Shown piece by piece: positions 1-10,438 of a stretch of 64,000 bases of DNA. The stretch is taken from positions 51,609,907 to 51,673,906 of the forward strand of contig NC_085140.1 in NCBI RefSeq assembly GCF_024139115.2, in the 5' to 3' direction. The stretch's first letter is position 1; each line of letters begins with the position of its first letter. A program made the position numbers and the translations under genes. The DNA is from Armigeres subalbatus (Eukaryota > Arthropoda > Insecta > Diptera > Culicidae). The notes under the pieces are model-generated. The model had not been told where the DNA came from. It did no database searches and was given only the letters and a program-made list of their open reading frames with translations.

Positions 1-2542
1 GTATCCTAAAATTTTAAGTATTTTCATGAGGGGTGTGCTTTAAAATCGTCAGACACTAGTATACTCTATCCTATTCAATAGTGTACACGTTACATTGTTA
101 CGCTCTCCGTGTAAAAAAAATCAGCTCGTTGTAGAAAAAAAAGTTTTTTCTCGTATCGTGCAAAATGAATGCAACTTTGTTAAACTTTGGAGTGTTTTGC
201 ACACAGTTGTGTAAACTTAGAACTGAGGGTATTCCATTACCTATGAGATCAAATTGGCCAACCCTTGAAAATATATACACCCGATTAGAACTGGTATAGT
301 CCATTCAGTCAAACATTTTGTTTAGATTGTATTTCTATAATATTGGCTAGCAGTTTGAAGGTTAGTAATTTAAAATGTATGAATGGTAAACGGTTTGACG
401 TTTTTTGATAATTGATAATGATGGAGGATGAAGGAGAGTTATGAATACTGCACAATGGTTACAAGCTACAAAAACAAGCCTATAGTACAGAAGAAAAATA
501 TAATCTGAGAAGCAGACCCACCAACAAGCTATGTTTAAGGTGATTATACAATTAAACCAGAAATCGGCCATTTTGTAAACCACGTGCTTTTCCAATATTT
601 TTTCAAGAGCACGAGATGAAAGAACCATAACGCGTATGGGGCTGAAATAATGGTAGATCGTTTGCTTAGTTATGCTGAACAATCATAATTTGAGTTTCGG
701 CACTGTACGAAAACTATTACGCCAGATTTGGGGTTTTGGAAATGTATGTGGATAAACGTGTGGTGAATTTGAAATTCACCACGGGCTTCATTCTATAATC
801 ACCTTAAACACTACGAAATTGATCATTTGCCGTTAAGAATAATTGTTTTTTTTTTTGCGTATAGCTGTAAAAGCAACATTAGTACCGGTACCCACAGTAA
901 TTGTAGCTGATTCAAAAAATATATCAACAAGCACTTTCGCCGAATCCGTTCATTTTTGTTTCAGTGTGCGAAAGACGTGCTAATGTTTAAGGCACTTATT
1001 TTGGTCCTATTTTACTTCTGTTGAAAATTGTTCTGCAGCGAAGGATATACGTATCTATTGAGACGAAAAATATAGATGAATTGAAAGGAAGAAGATATAG
1101 TGTTTGTAAACCTATGTATTTTCTGCTAGAACTCACATAAAAAAATTGATGTATTTTTTGACATTTATTTTAGAAGGGCTATTTTACCCTACACTCCCCT
1201 AATAAAAATCCTGATTTTAAATTTCTACTTAGACAAAAAAGTTTGGACAGTTTTCACCAGATCGGAAAACATCAACATAATCGAAATTTATGCGAACTTT
1301 CTTTTGAATAAACAGTGTTGCAGAAAACTGCGATTTTCTTAAAAACTCTTGAGTTGGCGCTTCTGAATTATATATGAGATGAAAGCTCTTTAGTTCCATA
1401 ATTGCCTTACGTGTTTAGTTTTTTATCCTAGATCTGTTGGTAAAAAATATTCTTTTTGGAAAAACGACAATTTTTAATCGAAAAAGTTCATTTTCTCCAA
1501 AAGTAAACAACTTTATAACCATATTAACCATTTGGTATAAAGTACTAATTGAGTAGAAAAAGCTTGCAAAATTTAAACAAAATCGGTCAATTATTGCCAA
1601 AGTTATTGCATTTTTTTTGGTTTTGGCAATTTTTGAACAATAATTTCTGAAGGGCTGTTTTACCCCACTTCCCCTCAATGAAAAAATCTGAAAATTTGCA
1701 AAATGTCTTCTCTTACATATGTGAACCAACCCTGAAAATTTCATCCGGGGTCGCGGGGTCATCAAGGGGTCGCGCTTCTCGCGAACTGGCTCTTAAGCGC
1801 TGTTGAAAGTTCTTCATTTTTTTCATCCTCATTTTCGTCATCGTCCTCATCATCTTAGTCCCGGTTACCATTTGCGTATCCTGTTTGCAGAAACTCATCC
1901 TCCAACTTTTCTAGTGTAGCTTGTTCAGTGTCATAAAACTGTGCGAATTCTGCCGACTGTTCGGCTATTAATGATTTGGGGACTATAGAAGAAGTTTGAT
2001 TTTCACATTTTTGAATATTTTTTGTCGAAGAGCTATTTAATTAACTTTTCTTTTGAAAGATCCACTTGACTTGAATTTTTTCATCGTTTGGGTTCCATTT
2101 TCGACAGATATCAATTAGTTTTATTCTAGAACGTAATAATTTAAAACAGACTTGAAAGATTCATTACAGTTTTAATGTAAGTTTATTAAAAAGTAACATT
2201 TTATTCCAGTGTATCAAAAGAACTCTATAAGAAGCATTGTTTTGAAATTATTGTTCAAACTTTTATTGTATCTTGGAGAGTGTTTTAAAAACATTTATAA
2301 AAGCCTCCGCGCTAGATCAGTCATAGTTTTTATTGATAAACTGAAGAGACTTCCTATACTATTTTAAAAATCATAAAACTTTAATGCATCATTTTCTTAT
2401 TGATAGCTCTTTTAAAACAAATCAGTATTTTGAAATCATTCTTAAAACCACTTCAAATTATGAATAAATTCAAATGGTTTCCGATTTGTTACTTGGGAGC
2501 GCACCGCTCAAACGTCAAACGTCAATGATGAACTCGGTGCAT
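1..2542. other. AT-rich non-coding tract
   Basis: No gene is supported here; the short open frames are low-complexity chance frames. A ~40-base motif with the core GGCTRTTTTACCC occurs twice in direct orientation, near 1172-1210 and 1649-1690, which hints at an old ~480-bp duplication. The only stretch with coding-like composition is the minus-strand fragment at 1745-1985, listed separately. Confidence 0.6.
1745..1985 (-). pseudogene. Unidentified decayed coding fragment with acidic tail
   Basis: In one minus-strand frame the sequence reads as ordinary protein (residues such as EQSAEFAQFYDTEQATLEKL), then meets one in-frame TAA near 1855 and continues as an Asp/Glu-rich tail. Such acidic C-termini occur in some insect DNA transposases, but no catalytic motif is present and I do not recognise the family. 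There is no clear start, and neighbouring DNA is non-coding. It may also be chance. A protein-level search of the frame with the stop masked would decide. Confidence 0.25.
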
Positions 2543-2820
2543 TAGGTTCTGCAGCATGACGTCACGAATGAATTCGGTCCTCGTCGAATGAACTTTTTTA
2601 ACAGTTCAGTAGTACTATCCAAGATGAATACACCACTAGGTGTTCCAATCTGCCAAATTCACGATTCAGCCATCTTGGATTTTAGTATGGGAGAGCCAGC
2701 CGGTTTGTTTATGTTTTGCACCGAAAATGAATTTTTCACCCCCGCCGTCTTCTCGTCCATAAATTGGGCAGATTGAAACACCTAGCTGTGTATTCATCTT
2801 GGTACTATCCACTGACTCAT
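2543..2820. mobile_element. MITE host fragment carrying copy A insertion
   Basis: The left end TAGGTTCTGCAGC and the following ~70 bases match the 190-bp element at 6811-7000. Similarity stops soon after the inserted 184-bp MITE, so only the left part of this older element remains recognisable. Confidence 0.55.
2619..2802. mobile_element. 184-bp MITE with 6-bp target duplication (copy A)
   Basis: The ends are inverted repeats starting CCAAGATGAATACAC. The element is flanked by TACTAT on both sides (2613-2618 and 2803-2808). The host sequence around it (2543-2612 and 2809-2820) also occurs at 6811-6895 without the insert, where the site reads TACTTT. This related empty site supports both the boundaries and a 6-bp duplication. 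No coding capacity. Confidence 0.85.
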
Positions 2821-3508
2821 TTTCATCAAAATCATCTGTCATTCCCATACAAAATCGTGTTCCAAACGAGCAGGAGACCTGTCAAAAGCGGCACATGTCG
2901 CCACTCTAAATTACATACACTCTGCTGTAAACCTGGGTGCTGCGGATAAAGCCGCTTTTCTGCGCTCAAGCGAGTTGAGGGATATTTTGAAATCACTCCC
3001 ATAAACAAAATTATTTTGCAGTTACTTGGCTGTCAAAAATTTCCCGCTCTTCGAATTTCTCTTTTCATGCTGCATGAGGGCGCACAAATGCGCTAGACTC
3101 GACATAACTTTACGATTGTTTACATACATTCCTGCTTCAATCAGCTGCTGAATCTCGTGAAATTTCGTAACGAGTGCTTTTTAGTTGCATTCCTACTTAT
3201 TTTCCACTCGAAATATAATGTGAAAATATGTTTTACAAAGAATACCAAACACAAACAAAGTTGATTTTTATTTTTTCCCCAAATAATAACAATACTTTTC
3301 AATATTAGATCGTAAACGAACATAACCACAATCTTCAATGTTTGGCTCCGGCACAATAGACAATTTTGGCTTCAGTTTGACAACCAAATCGATTCTATTC
3401 GCACAACCCAGCTGTAAACATCTTCTTAATTAGCAGTATTGCAATATCATTGAACATACTTGACACAAAATCAATTATACTGCTCTTTTTGATAAGAAAA
3501 TTATTTTG

Positions 3509-3775
3509 AGCTTTTTAGTGGAATGTCTTCACTTGTCATGAGACGAGTTTATACAATCCCATTGAATTCCACCACTTAATTGTATTTTGACAGATACGTA
3601 TTTCGACCTCAACAGTAAGGCCGTCTTCAGTGTCTCGTACTTGACTCGACTCAACAGAAGTCGAGTCAAGTACGAGACACTGAAGACGGCCTTACTGTTG
3701 AGGTCGAAATACGTATCTGTCAAGATACAATTAAGTGGTGGAATTCAATTGCATTGTATTAACTCGTCTTATAAC
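3509..3775. mobile_element. Fold-back palindromic element, 'TACGTATTTCGACCTC' family
   Basis: Two ~110-base arms (3541-3651 and 3660-3768) are almost perfect inverted copies separated by about 8 bases. The arms contain the family core TACGTATTTCGACCTCA. Other members in the window are 23810-24238, 40456-40883, a right half at 51950-52111 and a shorter sibling at 53292-53524. The open frames read from both strands have near-identical peptides because the DNA is palindromic, not because it encodes protein. Confidence 0.85.
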
Positions 3776-5075
3776 AATATCATTAATTTTATTGTCACAA
3801 CATCATTGATTACATTAGAGAATACCATAAAATGAGATGTAATTTTGCCAATAAAATCACATTAGCAATAATGGTTTTCCACCATAAAATGGATGGTAAA
3901 TGGGACTTTTACAAAAGAAAATAGGGGTTGTTATGTACACAGAAAAAAAATCCATGGTAACGGTTACTATTTTGTAGACTACGCCATGTTTTTAAAACAA
4001 CCACAAATTTTCAGTTAAATTAACCACGCATTCGGACAAATTCACCACTGATTCAGTTCATGCAACAACATTCCACCAGGACCACAGTTGATTTTCAATG
4101 CGCGCATGGTAAAATCAAACGGGTTTGTTGTCTGCTGAAAATCGTCGGTGCGTATTCTTAAATTAACCCTCGGAATGGTAGTTTCGACCGCAACATTTTT
4201 CTGCGTTTATCTTTACAATAAAATTTTCGAAAATTTTCCTTACAAAATTCAGAGCAAAACAATTGATTTTAATGTTGTTCTATGACATGATTTTTAAGGA
4301 CAAAACAATAAAATTTAGTGTATTTGTAATGTTTTTTGTAGCTTTTTTTTATTGTATTACAATATAAATACATAAAGATTTGAAAACACTTGCCATAACA
4401 CGAGTCAGTAATATCCCACTCAATTCCATCACTTTGTAATTTTACAGTTACGTATTATCACCAGTAAGGTCCAAATAAGTATCTGTAAAAATACAAAATA
4501 TTGGGATTGAATTGAATAGTACATACATAGCAAGTGGAGGCTTTCCACTATAGAAGCTCTAACAATATTGCTGTTAAAATCAAATATATTCCAATATGAC
4601 ATAATTTTACTAACTGAAATTGTTACATTAATTCTAATATTGGTAAAGAAAAACATATACATTTATACAATGAAGATTGTGAAATACAGATGATGCAATA
4701 TTATTTTAGTTTGTTTAAATTTTGATTTTATAATCTATATTCAATTTTAAATTGGGTTTCAATTTGTTATTATTATTAAAATCATTGTAAAACGTATTTC
4801 GGAATCAACAATTGGTAGTCACAACTCAGCTCGTCTTGGAGAAATGTGGTACTCAAACTGAGCTCATTACTACTTATACCATATAGTAAAAAGCAAACAA
4901 TTTAACAATTTTCTATCGTTACGCTTAAAATTTAAATTAAAAAAAAAAACAAAATAGAATTTGTAAAATTAAAATTAAGTTGAAATTGAATAGAAATAAA
5001 ACATAATTAAATTAAATTGAATTAAAGTTCAAAAAGAATACATTAATTCAAAATTCAAATTATATTAAATTAAAC
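3776..5075. other. AT-rich non-coding tract with decayed repeats
   Basis: No gene is seen. At 3780-3960 there are motifs resembling the AATAGAATTACAATA-type fold-back element at 28.2 kb. At roughly 4399-4515 a much diverged member of the TACGTATTTCGACC palindromic family can be recognised from its flanking and central words. 4900-5070 is simple A/T-rich sequence. Confidence 0.5.
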
Positions 5076-5328
5076 CACAGACAAACAGACATAACACTTG
5101 TCAAATTTCCATCGCTCACTGATTTACTGATCAATTCAAATAATCATTAGTTGGCCAATCGATCACTCGTGGCGCGCGCATCGGATTTGCTCTAGTTTGA
5201 CGTTTGCTCACTACCGCCATCTGGTTCGTGATTTGCCCAACTAACTGAAATTAACAGATGTCGTTATTGTTTGAACGACGACGAATTTTACAAGTGAATG
5301 TTCAATGTGTTATGTCTGTTTGTCTGTG
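5076..5328. mobile_element. 253-bp MITE with 22-bp perfect inverted repeats
   Basis: The termini begin CACAGACAAACAGACATAAC and are identical inverted copies over 22 bases. ATTAAAC flanks both sides (5069-5075 and 5329-5335), giving a 7-bp target duplication. The interior is non-coding. Truncated relatives with only the left end occur at ~27790 and ~44411. Confidence 0.85.
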
Positions 5329-5335
5329 ATTAAAC

Positions 5336-5816
5336 TTTAATGAAACATAACTGATTGGTTGCAGGTCTTCTCCTATTTGTAATGTGTGTGACGCTAATGT
5401 TAAACATCTTTATGTAATCGACGCTGGACTTGGTATCGGTGGATGAAAATAACCGAAATAGGATAGTATGACCATTTCGTACATTTTTAACAGACAATAA
5501 AAAAAAAACAATATAAACATAATAGAATGAATTAGTAACCATTAAATGCATTGTTGTTATGACGTAAGTACAATAGATATATTTTTCTATTTTCAAAAAT
5601 CTACAATAAATGTACAATAGATGGAATTGTCTCCCATATAAATTACAATAATCCAATTGGGTCCTAAAGCCCTACCTTGTTTATGATTACAAACGATAGT
5701 GCATCAGTCAAGAATACTTAAACCGATGTTATAAAAATTCTGGTAAAATTCTAAATCAGTAAAAATAATATTTTTGTGTATAAAACATTTTAAGACAAAT
5801 TTTGGGCTGTGCAACA
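5336..5816. other. AT-rich tract, no gene recognised
   Basis: An open minus-strand frame of 108 codons (5330-5656) overlaps a MITE end and is Tyr/Phe/Ile-rich, as expected for AT-rich non-coding DNA. I see no motif or repeat structure here. Confidence 0.5.
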
Positions 5817-6137
5817 TTTCAGAACGAATAAACCATTAGCATTAGCATTAGCATTGAGCAATTCGCACAAATTCGTAGGTGGTACAAGCCAAGACTATTG
5901 TATGAGAGTAGCATCACTTTCATCCGTTACCACAGATATTGATTTGGGACTAACCACTATCTCTTAGATGGAAGCAATGCACTTTCCAATAGTCGAGATC
6001 TGTCCTGGCCACGTCCTTGCGAATGCTGAGGAAGGGGAAGGATAGTTTGTTGAACACCTACTTAAGAGAGATGTAGAGAGCTCTACGACCTCTCATAGAT
6101 GCCACGGGAGGTTTTGGGTTTGTTTGGAAGGTTATAA

Positions 6138-6321
6138 CCAAGATGAATACACAGCTAGGTGTTGCAGTCTGCCCAATTTATGGACGAGAAGAAGGCGGGG
6201 GTGGAAAATTCATTTTCGGTGCAAAACATAAACAAACCGGCTGGCTCTCCCATACTAAAATCCAAGATGGCTGAATCGTGAATTTGGCAGATTGGAACAC
6301 CTAGTGGTGTATTCATCTTGG
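6138..6321. mobile_element. 184-bp MITE with 6-bp target duplication (copy B)
   Basis: Same family and same length as 2619-2802, but in inverted internal orientation. It is flanked by TTATAA (6132-6137 and 6322-6327) and sits inside the tRNA-headed SINE, so it inserted later than that SINE. Confidence 0.85.
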
Positions 6322-6399
6322 TTATAACAGTAGGAATCGTTTTGGTAGAACGTGAAACACAGAAAGAACTAAGATAGAAATACAAAGTAGGAAAGGGAC

Positions 6400-6468
6400 G
6401 AGCCTGGAATTGAACCCACAACCTCCTGCTTATAAGGCAGAAGCGGTAGCCACTAGACCACCAAGCTC
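6400..6468 (-). other. tRNA-like head of the SINE
   Basis: The strand folds as a tRNA: acceptor ends GAGCTTG and CAGGCTC pair, there is a T-arm GGTTCAATTCC, and the anticodon arm has a 7-base loop CTTATAA whose middle three bases would be TAT. It continues straight into the SINE body and lacks a separate terminator, so it is the SINE promoter region and not a tRNA gene. Confidence 0.7.
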
Positions 6469-6810
6469 GTTGCATTTCAGAACGAATAAACCATCAGCCC
6501 AAAACGTCAGGCCCATATATTAACTGTCAAAGGTTGAGTCAAGTGCCCTGCGGTGTTTTGCAAGTGCGTTTGAATCATTTTATTCCGTACGTCAAACAAG
6601 ACCGAAAATGTCGAGGAAGCATTTTTCATCTATTTTTAAATTTCAAATCAAACAATGTTCTTTTCGATTTTTGGGTCGGAAGAAAAACTTGTTCGAACGT
6701 GTGTGAAGTTGTTCGAACAACCATTTGACAGTTGGCGGCTCGGTTGGGAAAAATTGAAACGGTTTGATTTTGGTTTGAGAATGTTGGTGCCGAATTATTC
6801 TGCTAAATAT

Positions 6811-7000
6811 TAGGCTCTGCAGCATGACGTCACGAATGAATTCGGTCATCGTCAAATGAACTTTTTTGACAGTTCAGTAGTACTTTCCACTGACTCCGAC
6901 AAGGGTCGAGTTCGTGATTGGCTAGCTGCCCCTGAGCGCAACAAAAATTACTACTAATCTGTCATCAGATTGAGGTTACAAACAGTCGCTGCAGAACCTA
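6811..7000. mobile_element. 190-bp MITE, TAGGYTCTGCAGC ends
   Basis: 13-base terminal inverted repeats, TAGGCTCTGCAGC and its partner TAGGTTCTGCAGC, differ by one base. It carries the unoccupied version of the site used by the MITE at 2619. The flanks are A/T and compatible with a TA or short AT target. Confidence 0.65.
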
Positions 7001-7270
7001 ATTGGTACTAGTAACGGTAAAACTTATGTTTGGGTCTAGTCTTGTGTTTCGCCATTTAAATAATGTTGGTACAATCAATAACATAATATCTCATTATATC
7101 CCTATTTTAAGAAGTGTTACTTGGAGGTGGCAACGGTATCACCCTTTAGGCACTGATTGTCGACTCCAAGATGCTATAAACTAATCTTTACATTAAAATT
7201 GTGCACAAGTTTTACATTTCAAATCGATGGAAAATGGAAAAGGGTAAAAGGGAAATCTATACTACAACAG

Positions 7271-7565
7271 GGGGCCCTCCTTAGCCGTGCGGTAAGACGC
7301 GCGGCTACAAAGCAAGGCCATGCTGAGGGTGGCTGGGTTCGATTCCCGGTGCCGGTCTAGGCAATTTTCGGATTGGAAATTGTCTCGACTTCCCTGGGCA
7401 TGAAAGTATCATCATGCTAGCCTCATGATATACGAATGCAAAAATGGTAACTTGGCTTAGAAACCTCGCAGTTAATAACTGTGGAAGTGCTTAATGAACA
7501 CTAAGCTGCGAGGCGGCTCTGTCCCAGTGTGGGGATGTAATGCCAGTAAGAAGAAGAAGAAGAAG
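7271..7565 (+). mobile_element. Feilai-type SINE, full length
   Basis: The head has an A-box-like TAGCCGTGCGGTAAGACGCG and a B-box GGTTCGATTCCC. The 3' end is an (AAG)n tail. A perfect 12-bp target duplication, ATACTACAACAG, flanks it at 7259-7270 and 7566-7577. The structure matches the tRNA-related Feilai family of Aedes. It is non-coding, is transcribed by RNA polymerase III in the family, and depends on a LINE for movement. Other copies are at 15359, 29957 and 54204. Confidence 0.9.
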
Positions 7566-7577
7566 ATACTACAACAG

Positions 7578-9159
7578 AAATTTTGAGATTCTGCTAGCTA
7601 TCACAATACTAAAACAAATAGCGTCCAAGTGGTCAACATAGACTACACACTTAGTTCAGCTCGGCATTTTTTTTATTTTTTTGCCGAGATCCGCACAGCC
7701 GAGCACTCGGTTTGCGATTTTCTGCTGATATATCAGCTAAAAAAGCAGCCGCAAAAGCAGCACTCAAAGGAGCCTCCGTAATCATACGTCTAATCAGCCG
7801 ATATTTCAGCTAACGAACTTTAACTGAAATTTGCACAGCCGAGATCGGTTTGCAGTTGACCAAACATGTCATATGGCCGAAAAAGTCGTTCGGCAGAAAG
7901 GGCGATGTGGTCGAAAATGTTGTTTCCGTTTCGGTCGTATGTTCTCTTTGGCCAAATGACATTTGCGGCCAATCCGTTTTGGGCTAATATCCGTTTCGGC
8001 CAAATAAAAATCATCGAAGTCATTCGGACAAATGGCTTTCGGTTGAATTATTTTTGGCCAAACTCAATAGATCAGTCCTATGGAAATCGTATAAGCCATT
8101 TCTCTCAGTGTATAGTATGTGTACTACGAGGAAAGGGTTCGATGGACACTCCAGTCGTAAAATAAGTGATAACTGGGTACTGTCCGTTTGTTTAAATGTT
8201 ACACATTTTCTGGTATTCATTTTTCCAGTTCTTGAAGCTAACTCAAGTCCTTACGATTCAGATCGTAGTCTTGACTTTAACTTTTCAGAATATCTACAGT
8301 TTCCTAATATTTCTGCGTAATCCAGAGTCTGAGAATTCAAATGAGCTTTTGTTGATTTTTTTGAATCTCTAGATAATTTTATACTTACGGAAACTGGCTA
8401 CATTCTTCAAAATAATCAAAACTTTATTCTCCAGGCTCAAAAGACCCTTGAAAGATTATTTTACAAATTTTCTCGATATCCTATTTTCAACAAATTTCAC
8501 AAACTTCCCCGACTTAACAGATTCCTCATATAATTCGGGACGTTTTCCGGGACGCCTGGCAATGCGGGACAGGTAGGCTGAATCCGGGACTGTCCCGCAT
8601 AATCCGGAACGTCTGGTCACTTTACTTTAAGACAGCTTCACTTCTCAAGAACCAAAATTATCACTTCATTAGTTTAACCTTTCTAGAGGATTGAAGTCTG
8701 TTTGGGCCCAGAGATGACTTAAAAACGTTGCAGTTTGGTAATGAAATTAGTTAAGTCTTTTACATTTTTTGACTTTTCATATCTTTTGAGACTAAAAGCA
8801 CAGATCCGACTGCAGCAACCTTTGCGTGATCGATTAAAATATGAATCACAGAAACTCGTCTAAGACGAGTGTGCTACTAGGGATGCTTCAACAAAAGCAG
8901 ATATACAAAGTGCATTGCAAGTAAAAAATTACCGCAACTTCATTTCGCTTCCACAAACTCATTTTTGAATCAATTTCAATCCTTTATAATCAAAGTGAAG
9001 GTATGGTTTCCGCGGATGTTGTTCCGGATTCCAGTTTGGCCATGCTGGTTCCTGAAATCGGTTTTTAAGGAATCTTTCAATTTTTTGCGTAATTTCGTGC
9101 GTTTCGAGTTATGGAAATGCTTACAACGTTCTGTAACAATGATCAAAAAAAATTACATT
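7578..9159. other. Non-coding tract with MITE fragments
   Basis: 7647-7860 begins CACACTTAGTTC after TA and contains GCACAGCCGAG motifs, like the left part of the TA-flanked element at 23014-23233; no matching right end is clear. 7866-8050 holds repeated GGCCAAA/TTCGGCC words in both orientations, so it is probably another fold-back remnant. 8530-8625 repeats GGGAC/GTCCCG words. I see no gene. Confidence 0.45.
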
Positions 9160-9167
9160 GTCTACTT

Positions 9168-9550
9168 CAGTGGTGCTCAGCACTTTGGGTGTTTTTTTCC
9201 TCAATTTGCTTGCCACACAGTAAAAATTAACTTTGACCATACAAATTAGCACTTGGTCGAAAGCTATCAAATATATCTATCTGCTGAGGGTAATAAAACT
9301 GATTTTGGTGCCTCACTCACTCCGTACGATACGATCAAAGCAAAACAAAAGTGCGGCCCGCGGGCCGCAGTGTAATTTTACTTTGATCAAGTCGTACGGA
9401 GTGATTTCAACACCATTATTTTTAATACCTTCAGCTGATAGATATACTTGAAAGCTTTCGCCCAAGTACTAACTTGATAGAAGAAGAGTTTTTTTCATTG
9501 TGTGACAAGCAAATCAGTGGGAAAAACGTCCAAAATGCTGAGCACCACTG
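9168..9550. mobile_element. 383-bp non-autonomous hAT-like element
   Basis: The termini start CAGTGGTGCTCAGCA and are inverted over about 29 bases with few mismatches. The 8-bp duplication GTCTACTT flanks both ends exactly (9160-9167 and 9551-9558). CAGNG-type ends plus 8-bp duplications are typical of the hAT superfamily. The whole element is palindromic, with the perfect 16-base palindrome GCGGCCCGCGGGCCGC at its centre (9353-9368). No transposase is present. Confidence 0.8.
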
Positions 9551-9570
9551 GTCTACTTCCATGGCGTATT

Positions 9571-10438
9571 ATGGTGCAACTCCGGGAGGAAAATACCATG
9601 CAATCATCAAAACCGATGCGAACACTCGATCGTGACCCAAGCGACAGTGCAATGGAGAAAACCACATCAGTTTCAAAACATCGGGATGGGAAGACATCCT
9701 CCAGCGCAACCCCATCGATGAAGACGGCAACTCCGCATCTCATACCATTCTGGCCAATAGGGGCACCACCTCTCTTCTGACATCAGGCAATATCAGCTGG
9801 AAACACCCGCCGTTGGGAAAAAGAAACCAACGAACGGAACCTATAACCTATATAATCGACTGCATTCTGGCAAATCAAGGAACATTCCATGGAACGATGC
9901 ACATGTCCAGTTTTTCCCAAGCACCATGGTTGGATATTCCTAATAAATATTATTTGTTGTCCTAATTTATAATAATAAAGAATAAATAAAGAAAAATTTT
10001 ACGTTTTCTTGGTAAAAACGCTGCGTTTCATTGATTTGTATGTGAATAACAAAAAGAAAAAGAAGAAAAGAAGCAATATGGTACCCACGTCTAGGAGAAA
10101 TCTAGGAGACCCATGGTAATCGAGTCTAGAAGATATCGAGGTAATATCTAGGAGACCACACCTGTCAAATCCCTACCGGTTCAATCGGTCTACTCGTCTA
10201 AAATTTGAGGTAGACACCGGTTTAAACGGTTGTTGCATTTGAGGCGGATTTGAGGTCTGACAGGTTCTAGACATCGAAGAAAAATATCTAGGAGACTCAT
10301 CTTTTTGTCTCAGAGATATCACGGTAGAAGTCTAGAAGATCTTTCCGAGCGGGAATTGTTTTCAGATTGAGCACTCACACACAAATATTATACACGGAAA
10401 ATCAAATTTTTTTGAGTGTATTGAGTGTGAGAAAAAGA
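9571..10438 (+). repeat. ~0.87-kb repeat, inverted partner at 55.4-56.3 kb
   Basis: This stretch is the reverse complement of about 55386-56256, almost base for base. Both copies contain the same 69-codon open frame (9574-9780 here, starting MVQLREENTMQSS and ending GAPPLF), which is not a protein I recognise. The rest carries repeated TCTAGGAGA/TCTAGAAGAT words. The right end here is interrupted by the 1.7-kb palindrome: the partner continues into CCCGCTCGG/CCGAGCGGG words, which this copy lacks at that point. Element class unknown. Confidence 0.7.

Larger units (their letters stand above)
5838..6473 (-). mobile_element. tRNA-headed SINE with (GCTAAT)n tail, split by a MITE
   Basis: The minus strand begins with a tRNA-like head (6400-6468) with A- and B-box sequences and ends leftward in a GCTAATGCTAAT tail at 5838-5860. 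A ~21-base direct repeat, beginning ATTTCAGAACG, flanks it (5817-5837 and 6474-6494), which is a retroposition target duplication. The body is interrupted by a 184-bp MITE at 6138-6321. A tRNA head with an internal promoter implies RNA polymerase III transcription in the family. It may belong to a described Aedes SINE such as Gecko, but I cannot confirm the family. Confidence 0.75.

Noticed and set aside
3529..3835. Two conserved peptides MTDTYFDLNSKAVFS on opposite strands
   Set aside because: They come from the two arms of one palindromic element. The same peptide on both strands is a consequence of symmetry.
6400..6468. Functional tRNA-Ile(TAU) gene
   Set aside because: The fold is tRNA-like, but it continues into a retroposon body with a (GCTAAT)n tail and is flanked by a ~21-bp target duplication, so it is a SINE head.
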